From NCBI GenBank assembly GCA_030418545.1, contig QAIB01000003.1:372001-436000 (forward strand): a stretch of DNA of 64,000 nt, written 5' to 3'. Below the pieces are notes generated by a model, which saw nothing but the letters and a program-made list of their open reading frames with translations, ran no database searches and was not told the DNA's origin. A program made the translations under genes and the position numbers. The stretch is from Xenophilus aerolatus (GTDB lineage: Bacteria; Pseudomonadota; Gammaproteobacteria; Burkholderiales; Burkholderiaceae_C). Positions 1 to 7,988 of the stretch are shown one piece after another (the first letter of the stretch is position 1; every line of letters starts with the position of its first letter).

Positions 1-2
1 AC

Positions 3-935
3 CTCAAGGGCGTGCCCAAGACGCACGTCTACCGGATCATCCGCTCCGGCGAAGTGCGGGTGAACAAAGGGCGCGTCCAGGCCGATTCCCGCGTCGAGTC
101 CGGCGACACCGTGCGCCTGCCGCCGGTGCGGGTCAGTGCTGCACCGGCCAGTGCGACGCCAGCACCGGCGCGCAGCTTCGACCTGCTGCTGGAAGACGAG
201 GCCCTGATCGCGATCGACAAGCCTGCAGGGACCGCGGTGCACGGCGGCAGCGGCGTGAGCTTCGGCGTCATCGAACAGCTGCGGGCCGCCCGGCCGGCCG
301 CGCGCTTCCTCGAACTGGTGCACCGGCTCGACCGGGAAACGTCGGGCGTGCTGCTGGTCGCCAAGAAGCGCAGCGCCCTCACCGCGCTGCAGGCCCAGTT
401 CAAGAGCCGCGAGACCGGCAAGACCTACCTGGCGCTGGTTGAGGGCGACTGGCCGGCGCGCCTGAAGGTGCTCGATGCCCCACTGGCGCGCTACCTGCTG
501 CCGGGCAAGGACGGCCAGGCGGGCGAGGGCGAGCGGCGGGTGAAGGTGGTCGACAAGGACCACCCCGATGCGATGCGGGCGGTCACGCTGGTCCGTGTGC
601 TGGCGCGGCTGAGCCTGCCCGGCGACGCCGCGCCGATGTCGCTGCTGGCCGTGACGATCAAGACCGGCCGCACCCACCAGATCCGCGTGCACCTCGCCTC
701 GGCCGGCCATCCCATCGCGGGCGACGACAAGTACGGCGACTTCGAACGCCGCCGAGCGCTGGCCCGCGCGGGGCTCAAGCGCATGTTCCTGCACGCCTGG
801 CGGCTGCGTTTCACCCATCCGGCCACCGGCGAAGCCGTCGCGCTGCAGGCGCCGCTGCCGCCCGAGCTGGCCGACCTGCTGCCCGCGGCCGAGCGCGCTA
901 CCCTCGACACCCATGACAACAACGACAAGCCCTGA
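3..935 (+). CDS. rluC: 23S rRNA pseudouridine synthase RluC, 5'-partial
   Basis: Converts specific uridines of 23S rRNA to pseudouridine. The frame is open to the window edge and the first residues (LKGVPKTHVYRIIRSGEVRVNKGRV) already lie in the N-terminal S4-type RNA-binding domain, so the true start is upstream and the GTG at 12 is probably internal. The catalytic motif HRLDRETSG, with the nucleophilic Asp, is followed by GRTHQIRVHLA, both typical of the RluA/RluC family. About 310 residues are visible, near full length. The last 23 bp overlap the start of the following HAD phosphatase gene, which suggests translational coupling. Family is certain; RluC rather than RluD rests on the S4 sequence and neighbours. 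Confidence 0.93.
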   Translation, partial: LKGVPKTHVYRIIRSGEVRVNKGRVQADSRVESGDTVRLPPVRVSAAPASATPAPARSFDLLLEDEALIAIDKPAGTAVHGGSGVSFGVIEQLRAARPAARFLELVHRLDRETSGVLLVAKKRSALTALQAQFKSRETGKTYLALVEGDWPARLKVLDAPLARYLLPGKDGQAGEGERRVKVVDKDHPDAMRAVTLVRVLARLSLPGDAAPMSLLAVTIKTGRTHQIRVHLASAGHPIAGDDKYGDFERRRALARAGLKRMFLHAWRLRFTHPATGEAVALQAPLPPELADLLPAAERATLDTHDNNDKP

Positions 936-1596
936 CGGCGCCGTGCGCCGCTTCGACCTCATCGCCTTCGACTGGGACGGCACGCTCTACGACTCCACCG
1001 CCGTGATCGTGCGCTGCATCCAGGCCGCGGTGGTCGACGTCGGCGGGCGCCTGCCCAGCGAGCGCGACGCGGCCTGGGTGATCGGCCTCGGCCTGGCCGA
1101 GGCGCTGGCCAAGGCGGCGCCCGACGTGCCCCCCGAGAAGTACCCGGAGCTCGGCGCCCGCTACCGCCACCACTACCTGCGCCACCAGGACGACCTGGTG
1201 CTCTTCGATGGCGTGCTGCCGATGATCGATGCCCTGCGCGCGCGCGGTCACAAGCTCGCGGTCGCGACGGGCAAATCGCGCCGCGGCCTCGACCTGGCGC
1301 TGGACACCGTGGCCCTGCGCGAGCGCTTCGACAGCTCGCGCACCGCCGACGAGACCTTCGGCAAGCCGCACCCGCGCATGCTGCTCGAGCTGATGGAGGA
1401 ACTCGACGTGCTCCCCGAGCGCACCCTGATGATCGGCGACACCATCCACGACCTGCAGCTGGCCACCAACGCCGGGTGCGCCAGCGTCGGCGTGAGCTAC
1501 GGCGCGCACGAGCCCGCCAGCTTTGCGGACCATGGCCCCTTGCACGTGGCCCATTCCGTGCAAGACCTGCACGACTGGCTGCTGCGCCACGCCTGA
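913..1596 (+). CDS. HAD-family hydrolase, phosphoglycolate phosphatase-like
   Basis: Cytoplasmic haloacid-dehalogenase phosphatase of 227 residues. Motif I is FDWDGTLYDS with the two catalytic Asp residues, motif II is VATGKS, the Lys lies in FGKPHPRML, and the acidic motif is MIGDTIHDLQLA. A helical cap domain sits between motifs I and II, as in Gph-type phosphatases. The ATG at 913 lies inside the end of rluC, an arrangement common in beta- and gammaproteobacteria, where this gene follows rluC. The substrate cannot be read from sequence; phosphoglycolate or another small phosphoester is the family expectation. Confidence 0.88.
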   Translation: MTTTTSPDGAVRRFDLIAFDWDGTLYDSTAVIVRCIQAAVVDVGGRLPSERDAAWVIGLGLAEALAKAAPDVPPEKYPELGARYRHHYLRHQDDLVLFDGVLPMIDALRARGHKLAVATGKSRRGLDLALDTVALRERFDSSRTADETFGKPHPRMLLELMEELDVLPERTLMIGDTIHDLQLATNAGCASVGVSYGAHEPASFADHGPLHVAHSVQDLHDWLLRHA

Positions 1597-1616
1597 CTTC
1601 CGCTTCCGACGACGCC

Positions 1617-1985
1617 ATGCGCACCGAAGAACTTCCCCTGTGCAACTCGCGCGACCTGGTCGAAGGCGGCGATGCCGTCTCCTTCGATGTGGTCTACGGC
1701 GGCGAGAGCTGCCGCGCCTTCGCCATCCGCTTTGAAGGGCAGCCGCATGCCTACCTCAACCGCTGCACCCACGTGGCGATGGAGATGGACTACCAGCCCG
1801 ACCGCTTCTTCGACGACACCGGCCAGTGGCTGCTGTGCGCCACGCACGGCGCGGCGTACCGCCCGGACACCGGTGAATGCGGTGGCGGCCCCTGCCGCGG
1901 CGGCCTGGTCAAGATCGACCTGAGCGAGCGCGACGGCGTGGTGCACTGGCATACTGCCTGGAACCTGCAGCCCCTGCAGTTCTGA
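1617..1985 (+). CDS. Rieske [2Fe-2S] domain protein
   Basis: A single-domain Rieske protein of 122 residues. The iron–sulfur ligands are visible as the pair RCTH (Cys-x-His) and CATHGA (Cys-x-x-His), separated by a short loop. No signal peptide or membrane segment precedes the domain, so it is probably a soluble electron carrier or the small ferredoxin-like component of a larger system. It starts 20 bp after the HAD phosphatase and 36 bp before sppA, inside one co-directional cluster. The start at 1617 is the first ATG after the upstream gene and gives the usual length. The redox partner is unknown. Confidence 0.85.
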   Translation: MRTEELPLCNSRDLVEGGDAVSFDVVYGGESCRAFAIRFEGQPHAYLNRCTHVAMEMDYQPDRFFDDTGQWLLCATHGAAYRPDTGECGGGPCRGGLVKIDLSERDGVVHWHTAWNLQPLQF

Positions 1986-2021
1986 CCCGGCCCGGCCCCT
2001 CGACCGCGCCCCTTTTTGCCC

Positions 2022-3050
2022 ATGAGCACCTCCGACCGGAAGGAACCTTCGGGTTTCGAACCTTTTGAGCCGCAAGCGCCGGACCTGGCGACCCCTCCCG
2101 TGAACAACGACCCCACCTCCTCGCCCGGCTGGGAGCGCGCGACGCTCGAGAAGCTGGCCTTCGCCTCCCTCAAGGAACAGCGCGCCGCGCGCCGCTGGAA
2201 GACCTTCGTGCGCCTGGCCTGGCTCATCTTCTTCGTCGCGCTGGCCTGGCTGGCCTTCATGCGCGCACAGCCCTCCGCAGCCAAGACGACCGCCCACACG
2301 GCGGTGGTCGAGATCAAGGGCGAGATCGCCAGCGGTGCCGACGCCAGCGCCGAGTTCGTGGTCGCCGCCATGAAGAGCGCCTTCGAGGACGAGGGCGCCA
2401 AGGGCGTGGTGCTGCTGATCAACTCGCCGGGCGGCAGCCCGGTGCAGGCCGGCATCATCAACGACGAGATCAAGCGCATGAAGGCCAAGTACAAGAAGCC
2501 GATCTACGCCGTGGTGGAGGAAAGCTGCGCGTCGGCGGCGTACTACATCGCCGCCGCGACCGACAAGATCTACGTCGACAAGGCCAGCCTGGTCGGCAGC
2601 ATCGGCGTGCTGATGGACGGCTTCGGCTTCACCGGCACCATGGAAAAGCTGGGCGTCGAGCGGCGTCTGCTCACCTCGGGCGAGAACAAGGGCTTCCTCG
2701 ACCCCTTCAGTCCGATGAGCGACACGCAGAAGCAGCACGCGCAGCAGATGCTCGACCAGATCCACGCCCAGTTCATCGACGTGGTCAAGAAGGGCCGCGG
2801 CGAGCGCCTGAAGGCCGACACCCCGGGCCTGTTCAGCGGCCTGTTCTGGACCGGCCAGCAGGCCGTCGAGTTGGGGCTGGCCGACCAGGTGGGCAACGTC
2901 GACTACGTGGCGCGCGAGGTGATCAAGGCCGAGGACACCATCGACTACACGCGCCGCGACAACGTGGCCGAGCGCCTGGCCAAGAAGTTCGGCGCCGCTT
3001 TTGCCGACACCACCGTGCGCAGCATGCGCAGCACGCCGACGGTGCGCTGA
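2022..3050 (+). CDS. sppA: S49 family signal peptide peptidase, short SppA type
   Basis: Membrane-anchored serine protease thought to degrade cleaved signal peptides and membrane fragments. It has 342 residues. A polar N-terminal tail is followed by one transmembrane helix near residues 62–82 (WLIFFVALAWLAF) and then an S49 domain. INSPGGSPVQAG and ESCASAAYYIAAATDKIY carry the conserved glycine-rich and Ser-containing motifs, and LVGSIGV is the region expected to hold the Lys of the Ser/Lys dyad. Length matches the single-domain 36-kDa class rather than the double-domain E. coli enzyme. The ATG at 2022 was preferred to a TTG six bases upstream. A strong terminator follows. Confidence 0.9.
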   Translation: MSTSDRKEPSGFEPFEPQAPDLATPPVNNDPTSSPGWERATLEKLAFASLKEQRAARRWKTFVRLAWLIFFVALAWLAFMRAQPSAAKTTAHTAVVEIKGEIASGADASAEFVVAAMKSAFEDEGAKGVVLLINSPGGSPVQAGIINDEIKRMKAKYKKPIYAVVEESCASAAYYIAAATDKIYVDKASLVGSIGVLMDGFGFTGTMEKLGVERRLLTSGENKGFLDPFSPMSDTQKQHAQQMLDQIHAQFIDVVKKGRGERLKADTPGLFSGLFWTGQQAVELGLADQVGNVDYVAREVIKAEDTIDYTRRDNVAERLAKKFGAAFADTTVRSMRSTPTVR

Positions 3051-3073
3051 ACGCGCTGCGCGGCCTTCGCTTC

Positions 3074-3097
3074 AAACGGCGCTTCGGCGCCGTTTTT
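3074..3097 (+). terminator. Rho-independent terminator of the rluC–sppA cluster
   Basis: A nine-base GC-rich stem (AAACGGCGC paired with GCGCCGTTT across a short TTCG-type loop) ends in a run of five T. It lies 24 bp after the sppA stop codon, between sppA and the convergent MFS gene. Confidence 0.85.
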
Positions 3098-3119
3098 CAT
3101 GCACGGCCTTTGGATCGAG

Positions 3120-3182
3120 TTGCTCTCATTTCTATAGCGTCGCGCGCTCGTCCCCTGGGCGCTGGCGGCCGATTCGGCTTAA
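3120..3182 (+). repeat. Dispersed GCTAT-N7-ATAGC repeat, copy A
   Basis: Core at 3122–3138 (GCTCT-N7-ATAGC), followed by a GC-rich imperfect hairpin and the conserved end GGGCGCTGGCGGCCGATT. Fills the gap between the sppA terminator and the 3' end of the MFS gene. One of at least 12 copies in the window. Confidence 0.75.
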
Positions 3183-3186
3183 AGCA

Positions 3187-4371
3187 TCAGTGGCCGCCCG
3201 CCGGCGTCGGCGCGCCCGCACTGGCGGCGGCCCGCGGCGCCGCCACCGCCAGCGCCACGGCAAACACCACCACCACCGACAGCGCGGCGGTGAGCGAGCT
3301 CACGCGTGCCAGGAATCCGATCATCGGCGGCCCCGCCATGAAGCCCAGGTAGGCGGCGGCCGAGACGGCGGCGATGCCGCGCGCCGCATCCACGCCCGGC
3401 ACCCGCGCCGCCGCGGCGAACAGGATCGGCACCACGTTCGCGAAGCCGATGCCCACGCCCGCGAATCCCGCCAGGGCGAGCCAGGGCGAATCGGTCAGCA
3501 GCACCCCGGCCATCGACAGCGCCGCCAGCGAGGCGCTGGCGCGCAGCAGCGTGGCCGAGGCGAAGCGCGCGCGCAGCGCGTCGCCGCCGAAGCGCGCCGC
3601 CGCCATCGCGGCCGAGAAGCTGGCGTAGGCGAGGGCGGCCTGCTGCTGCGGGCTGCCCAACTCCTGCTGCAGGTAGAGCACGCTCCAGTCGTACATCGCG
3701 CCCTCGGCCACCAGTCCCAGTGCCGCCAGGACGCCCAGCACCACCAGCGCCCCGCGCGGCAGGCGAAAGCCCCCCTGCGCCGGCGTCGTGCTGGCGGTGA
3801 AGCGGCGCGGCAGCATCCAGCGCGTGCCGCCGGCGACCGCCGCGGCCATGACGCCCGCGACCAGCGCCAGATGCCAGTTGGGCGGTAGGCCGGCCGCGAG
3901 CGCCGCGCTGCCGCTCACCGCACCGGCCATGCCACCCAGGCTGAACATGCCGTGCATCCCGCTCATCAGCGGCCGGCCGCCGTGCAACTCGAGTTGCGAA
4001 GCCTCGGTGTTGATGGCGACGTCGAACACGCTGGTCACCAGACCGAAGGCGGCCAGCAGCACCAGCAGGAAGGCGTACGACGGCATGTGCGTCAGCAACG
4101 CCACCAGCAGCGCGTACACGGTGCCGGTGATGAGCGCCATGCGTGCCGCGCCGTGGCGGCCGATCCAGCTGCCCGCTCGGCTGATGCCGAAGAGCGCACC
4201 GAAACCCGCGGCCAGCAGCGCCAGCCCCAGTTCGGCCTCGTCGACGCCGTAGTGCGCCTTGACGGTGGGAATGTGCACGCCCCAGGTCGCGAAGATGAAG
4301 CCGGAACAGAAGAACTGGGTGCGGGTGGCCCAGCGGGTGGGGGCGCTGCGCGCGAGAGTGGTGTCGGTCAA
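3187..4371 (-). CDS. MFS transporter
   Basis: Integral membrane protein of about 394 residues with roughly twelve hydrophobic segments, read from the alternating hydrophobic stretches. A motif-A-like loop between TM2 and TM3 reads SRAGSWIGRHGAARM. The family moves small molecules by secondary transport; the substrate is not predictable here. The frame has no ATG in a sensible position. The TTG at 4371 gives a normal MFS length and a first TM beginning FFCSGFIFATWGV. A longer start would overlap the neighbouring methylase gene, so the start is uncertain. Convergent with sppA. Confidence 0.8.
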   Translation of the reverse strand: MTDTTLARSAPTRWATRTQFFCSGFIFATWGVHIPTVKAHYGVDEAELGLALLAAGFGALFGISRAGSWIGRHGAARMALITGTVYALLVALLTHMPSYAFLLVLLAAFGLVTSVFDVAINTEASQLELHGGRPLMSGMHGMFSLGGMAGAVSGSAALAAGLPPNWHLALVAGVMAAAVAGGTRWMLPRRFTASTTPAQGGFRLPRGALVVLGVLAALGLVAEGAMYDWSVLYLQQELGSPQQQAALAYASFSAAMAAARFGGDALRARFASATLLRASASLAALSMAGVLLTDSPWLALAGFAGVGIGFANVVPILFAAAARVPGVDAARGIAAVSAAAYLGFMAGPPMIGFLARVSSLTAALSVVVVFAVALAVAAPRAAASAGAPTPAGGH

Positions 4372-4426
4372 GGGATCGGTCTGCGGAACTGTTCTTGGAT
4401 GGATGGCGTGTCCGGGTGCCCGGATA

Positions 4427-5188
4427 TCAGCGCCCGATGGCGAACACCGCCGGCAGGCGCTCCTCGGCCAGCGTGGGCGCGGCACGCCAGGCCTTCACGC
4501 TCTGGCTGCACACCCGCATGGCCGGCAGCGTCAGCCCGCTGGCCACCGCCAGGCGCGTGTGGTGCTGCAGCGTCTGGACCAGCGCCTGCAGCAGCGCGGC
4601 GTTGCGGTAGGGCGTCTCGATGAAGAGCTGGGTCTGGCCCGTGCGCAGCGCCAGCGCTTCCAGTTCGCGGATGCGCGTGCGGCGCGCCTCGGCGTCCTGC
4701 GGCAGGTAGCCGACGAAGGCGAAGTTCTGGCCGTTGAGCCCGCTCGCCGCCAGCGTGAGCAGCAGCGACACCGGCCCGACCAGCGGCACCACCGCCGCGC
4801 CGGCCTCGTGGGCGGCACGCACCACCGACGATCCCGGGTCGGCCACCGCCGGCATGCCGGCCTCGCTGAGCAGGCCCACATCGTGGCCCTCGCGCAGTGG
4901 CGCGAGCAGGGCCGCGATGGCCGCCGGCGCAGGGACGCCGTCATGGTCGCCCTTCTTATGCACTTCGCGCGGCAGCTCCTGGATGGACTGCGCCTGCAGC
5001 GGCGCGGCCAGCGGCACGACGGCATCGATGCGCTTGAGGTATGCGCGGGCGGTCTTCGCGTTCTCGCACACCCAGTGCGTCAGCCGCGCGGCGGCCTGCA
5101 GCGTGCCCAGGGGCAGGGCGTCCTGCAGCGGGGCCTGCACCTCGCAGCCGAAGTCGAGCGGGGCGGGGACCAAGTAGAGCGTGGGCAT
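4427..5188 (-). CDS. SAM-dependent methyltransferase, RsmI-like (tetrapyrrole methylase fold)
   Basis: A 253-residue protein of the tetrapyrrole/corrin methylase fold, related to RsmI (16S rRNA C1402 2'-O-methyltransferase). The RsmI-type signature is visible as GLLSEAGMPAVADPGSSVV followed by PLVGPVSLLLTLAASGLNGQNFAFVGYLP, and later QLFIETPYRNAALL. It lacks the usual N-terminal LYVVATPIGN signature and instead begins MPTLYLVPAPLDFG, so it is probably a paralogue of RsmI rather than RsmI itself. The ATG at 5188 was chosen because upstream sequence belongs to a dispersed repeat. The rRNA target is not known from sequence. Confidence 0.82.
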   Translation of the reverse strand: MPTLYLVPAPLDFGCEVQAPLQDALPLGTLQAAARLTHWVCENAKTARAYLKRIDAVVPLAAPLQAQSIQELPREVHKKGDHDGVPAPAAIAALLAPLREGHDVGLLSEAGMPAVADPGSSVVRAAHEAGAAVVPLVGPVSLLLTLAASGLNGQNFAFVGYLPQDAEARRTRIRELEALALRTGQTQLFIETPYRNAALLQALVQTLQHHTRLAVASGLTLPAMRVCSQSVKAWRAAPTLAEERLPAVFAIGR

Positions 5189-5196
5189 GGTGATGG

Positions 5197-5250
5197 TTGC
5201 TATCAATTCAGGAGCATTCAGCGCCCACCGCACGGGCGCTGGCGGCCGAT
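5197..5250 (+). repeat. Dispersed GCTAT-N7-ATAGC repeat, copy B
   Basis: Core at 5199–5215 (GCTAT-N7-GGAGC), then the hairpin GCGCCCACCGCACGGGCGC and the conserved end CTGGCGGCCGAT. It lies between maf and the RsmI-like gene, both on the minus strand. Confidence 0.75.
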
Positions 5251-5263
5251 GTCGTTCGCCAGC

Positions 5264-5845
5264 TCAGAGCAGGTCCACGCCCGCGGCGCGCAGCATTCGG
5301 CAGGTGCGGATCAGCGGCAGGCCGACCAGGGCCGTCGGATCGTCGCTGTCGATGGCCTCGAGCAGTGCGATGCCCAGCCCTTCGCTCTTGGCGCTGCCGG
5401 CGCAGTCGTAGGGCTGCTCGGCCAGCAGGTAGCGCTCGATGGCCGCATCGCTCAGGTCGCGAAAGACGACGCGCACCGGCGCGATGTCCTGTTGCGCGAA
5501 GCCGGTGGCCTGGCAGACCACGGCGACGGCGGTCTGGAAGATCAGCGTCTGGCCGCGCATGCGGCGCAGCTGTTCGGTGGCGCGGGCGTGGTCGCCGGGC
5601 TTGCCCAGCGGCTCGCCGTGCAGGTCGGCGACCTGGTCGGAGCCGATCACCACGGCCTCCGGAAATCGTGCCGCCACGGCCTGCGCCTTGGCCAGCGCCA
5701 GGCGCACGGCCAGGTCCGCCGGCGCTTCGCCGGGCTGCGGGGTTTCGTCGACCTCGGGGGCCTGGACGTCGAAGGGCAGGTGCAGGCGCGACATCAGGTC
5801 GCGGCGATAGCGGGAGGTCGAACCGAGGATGACAAGGCGTTGCAT
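5264..5845 (-). CDS. maf: Maf-like nucleotide pyrophosphatase (YceF subfamily)
   Basis: House-cleaning enzyme that hydrolyses non-canonical nucleoside triphosphates; the YceF branch prefers m7GTP. The 193-residue protein begins MQRLVILGSTSRYRRDLM, the conserved Maf N-terminal motif, and contains VDETP, a central VIGSDQVADLHGEPLGKP motif with the acidic catalytic residues, and YDCAGSAKSEG. Length is normal. Its start codon lies 35 bp from the divergently transcribed yceD, so promoters for both genes must sit in or near that short gap or inside the coding ends. Confidence 0.92.
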   Translation of the reverse strand: MQRLVILGSTSRYRRDLMSRLHLPFDVQAPEVDETPQPGEAPADLAVRLALAKAQAVAARFPEAVVIGSDQVADLHGEPLGKPGDHARATEQLRRMRGQTLIFQTAVAVVCQATGFAQQDIAPVRVVFRDLSDAAIERYLLAEQPYDCAGSAKSEGLGIALLEAIDSDDPTALVGLPLIRTCRMLRAAGVDLL

Positions 5846-5880
5846 GCCGGCGATTGTCGGGGCCGCGTAGACTGCGTGAG

Positions 5881-6435
5881 ATGAAGAAGGATTTCGATGC
5901 CGGCCGCCTCGACGTACCGGGCTTCGCCCAGGCGGGTGCCACGCTGTCGGCGGCCGAGCCGCTGTCGGCCTATCGGCGCCTACTCGACGAGTCGGCCGTG
6001 GCAGACGCCGCGGCCGAGGTTCGCTGGACGGCCGCAGGCGAGATGCGCACCGCCACGGGCGGTCCGGCCGTGCCGTGGATCCACCTGGACGCGACGGTGA
6101 CGCTGCCGCTGGTCTGCCAGCGCTGCCTGCAGCCGGTGGACACCCCGCTGCAGGCCGACAGATGGTTCCGCTTCGTCGCCGACGAGGAGACTGCGGCGCT
6201 GGAGGACGAGGAGGCCGAGGAGGACGTGCTGGTCAGCAGCCACGATTTCGACCTGCGCGAGCTGGTCGAGGACGAGTTGCTGATGGACATCCCCTTCGCC
6301 CCCGTGCACGAGGTCTGTCCGGCCCCGGTGCCCATGTCCGCCGCCGATCCGGATTTCGATGCGGCTGGCCAGGAACGCCCGAACCCCTTCGCCGCGCTGG
6401 AAGCCCTGAAGAAGAAGCCCGCCGACGGGGGCTGA
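5881..6435 (+). CDS. yceD: YceD/DUF177 large ribosomal RNA accumulation protein
   Basis: A 184-residue DUF177 protein. The family has a conserved role in accumulation of 23S rRNA and in bacteria and plastids is usually encoded just before rpmF, as here. The diagnostic motif PLVCQRCLQPV and the acidic stretch ALEDEEAEEDVLVSSHDFDLRELVEDELLMDIPFAPVHEVC are present, with three of the four cysteines expected for a metal-binding site. The ATG at 5881 was chosen because in-frame codons upstream run into the maf divergent region. Divergent from maf, co-directional with rpmF. Confidence 0.88.
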   Translation: MKKDFDAGRLDVPGFAQAGATLSAAEPLSAYRRLLDESAVADAAAEVRWTAAGEMRTATGGPAVPWIHLDATVTLPLVCQRCLQPVDTPLQADRWFRFVADEETAALEDEEAEEDVLVSSHDFDLRELVEDELLMDIPFAPVHEVCPAPVPMSAADPDFDAAGQERPNPFAALEALKKKPADGG

Positions 6436-6468
6436 GGCGGGGGCTGGCGCGGTCCGCTCCCGGCGGGC

Positions 6469-6474
6469 TATAAT
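6469..6474 (+). promoter_or_regulatory. Candidate -10 element for rpmF–fab cluster
   Basis: A perfect TATAAT, about 170 bp upstream of the rpmF start, in otherwise very GC-rich sequence. No good -35 hexamer is visible 16–18 bp upstream, so the assignment rests on the -10 alone. Confidence 0.5.
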
Positions 6475-6643
6475 CGTGGGCTACGCGCGCGCTTGCCGAT
6501 CTGGTCGATGACCTGGATCGCCGACCGAGGAGCGGGATCCGAAGGATCCGCGCACCCGGCGGCAGTGGCAGGCGATGCCGGCTTCGGAAGCCCCAGGCGC
6601 CGGCCGCACTGCCCACTCACCTCACCGTCTATCAGGAGCCATC

Positions 6644-6826
6644 ATGGCCGTTCAGCAAAACAAGAAGTCGCCTTCGAAGCGCGGCATGCACCGCTCGCAC
6701 AACGCCCTGGGCGTGCCCGGCATCGCCGTCGAGCCCACCACCGGCGAAACGCACCTGCGTCACCACATCAGCCCCAACGGTTTCTACCGTGGCCGCAAGG
6801 TGCTGAAGACCAAGTCCGAAGCCTGA
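6644..6826 (+). CDS. rpmF: 50S ribosomal protein L32
   Basis: A 60-residue basic ribosomal protein beginning [20 protein letters not shown], the invariant L32 start, and ending [21 protein letters not shown]. The ATG at 6644 is preceded by an AGGAG ribosome-binding site. It lacks the paired cysteines of zinc-binding L32 forms, as usual for proteobacterial L32. It sits between yceD and plsX, the standard order in proteobacteria, linking ribosome synthesis to lipid synthesis. A terminator lies directly downstream, so plsX and the fab genes probably depend on read-through or their own promoter. Confidence 0.97.
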   Translation: MAVQQNKKSPSKRGMHRSHNALGVPGIAVEPTTGETHLRHHISPNGFYRGRKVLKTKSEA

Positions 6827-6843
6827 GTTGCTCTTTCAAGGCC

Positions 6844-6886
6844 AAGGCCCGAAGCTACTGAATCCGTAGCGTCGGGCCTTTGTTTT
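6844..6886 (+). terminator. Terminator after rpmF, with repeat core in its loop
   Basis: The outer stem AAGGCCCGA / TCGGGCCTT is followed by TGTTTT. The apical part is the 17-base dispersed-repeat core GCTAC-N7-GTAGC (6854–6870, copy C), which forms an inner stem. The structure ends one base before the plsX ATG and could attenuate plsX. Confidence 0.75.
6854..6870 (+). repeat. Dispersed repeat core, copy C
   Basis: A 17-base GCTAC-N7-GTAGC core, here forming the inner hairpin of the rpmF terminator. The GC-rich tail of full-length copies is absent. Confidence 0.6.
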
Positions 6887-6887
6887 G

Positions 6888-7988
6888 ATGCCCTCGACTT
6901 CCTCTTTTTCGAGCGCCACTCCACCCTCGGCCATCACGGTGGCCGTGGACTGCATGGGTGGCGACCACGGCCCCCGCGTCACGCTCGCGGCCTGCCGTGC
7001 ATTCCTGGAGCGCCACGCCGACGCGTCGCTGCTGCTCGTGGGTGCGCCTGCGGCGCTGGCATCCTTCAGTCATCCGCGTGGCCGGGTCATTCCGGCCACC
7101 GAAGTGGTCGGCATGGACGACCCGATCGAGATCGCCCTGCGCAAGAAGAAGGATTCGTCCATGCGCGTGGCGATCCAGCAGGTCAAGGACGGTGCGGCGC
7201 ACGCGGCGGTCTCGGCCGGCAACACCGGCGCGCTGATGGCCATCGCCCGCTACCTGCTCAAGACGCTCGACGGCATCGACCGGCCTGCGATCGCTCCTCA
7301 ACTCCCCAACAGCAAGGGGGGCGCCACGACGGTGCTCGATCTGGGAGCGAACGTCGACTGCGATGCCGAAGACCTGCTGCAGTTCGCCGTGCTGGGCTCG
7401 GCGCTGGTGTCGGCCCTGACGGGCAACGAGTCGCCCAGCGTGGGTCTTCTCAACGTCGGTGAGGAAGCGATTAAAGGCAGCGAAACGATCAAGAAAGCGA
7501 GCCAATTGCTGCAAAAAGCGGCCAACTCGCAGGATCTGAACTTCTACGGCAACGTCGAGGGCAACGACATCTTCAAGGGCACCACCGACATCGTGGTGTG
7601 CGACGGCTTCGTCGGGAACGTGGCGCTCAAGGCCACGGAGGGCGTGGCTTCGATGATCGTCGACTTCATGCGCCAGGAGTTTTCGCGCGGCATTTTCAGC
7701 AAATTGGCGGCCATCGTGGCCTATCCGGTCCTAAAAGCTCTGAAAGGCCGGCTCGATCATCGCCGATACAACGGTGCCGCGCTATTGGGTCTGCGCGGGC
7801 TGGTCTTCAAGAGCCACGGCTCGGCGGACGAGGAGGCCTTCGGGCATGCGCTGGATCGCGCTTATGATGCCGCTCGCAACAACCTGCTCGACCGAGTGCG
7901 TGCCCGCATCGCCCATGCCGCACCGCTCTTGGCCCGCACCGACGCTGCTCCGGCGACGGTCGAGGCCCCGGTCGTGATCCACGCCTGA
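6888..7988 (+). CDS. plsX: Phosphate acyltransferase PlsX
   Basis: Makes acyl-phosphate from acyl-ACP for phospholipid synthesis, acting at the inner face of the membrane. The 366-residue protein opens with the family motif [14 protein letters not shown] and continues with [32 protein letters not shown] and [19 protein letters not shown]. The ATG at 6888 follows an in-frame TTG directly and lies against the rpmF terminator with little room for a ribosome-binding site, so the start is probable but not certain. Its TGA overlaps the fabH ATG by one base, indicating translational coupling. Confidence 0.95.
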   Translation: MPSTSSFSSATPPSAITVAVDCMGGDHGPRVTLAACRAFLERHADASLLLVGAPAALASFSHPRGRVIPATEVVGMDDPIEIALRKKKDSSMRVAIQQVKDGAAHAAVSAGNTGALMAIARYLLKTLDGIDRPAIAPQLPNSKGGATTVLDLGANVDCDAEDLLQFAVLGSALVSALTGNESPSVGLLNVGEEAIKGSETIKKASQLLQKAANSQDLNFYGNVEGNDIFKGTTDIVVCDGFVGNVALKATEGVASMIVDFMRQEFSRGIFSKLAAIVAYPVLKALKGRLDHRRYNGAALLGLRGLVFKSHGSADEEAFGHALDRAYDAARNNLLDRVRARIAHAAPLLARTDAAPATVEAPVVIHA

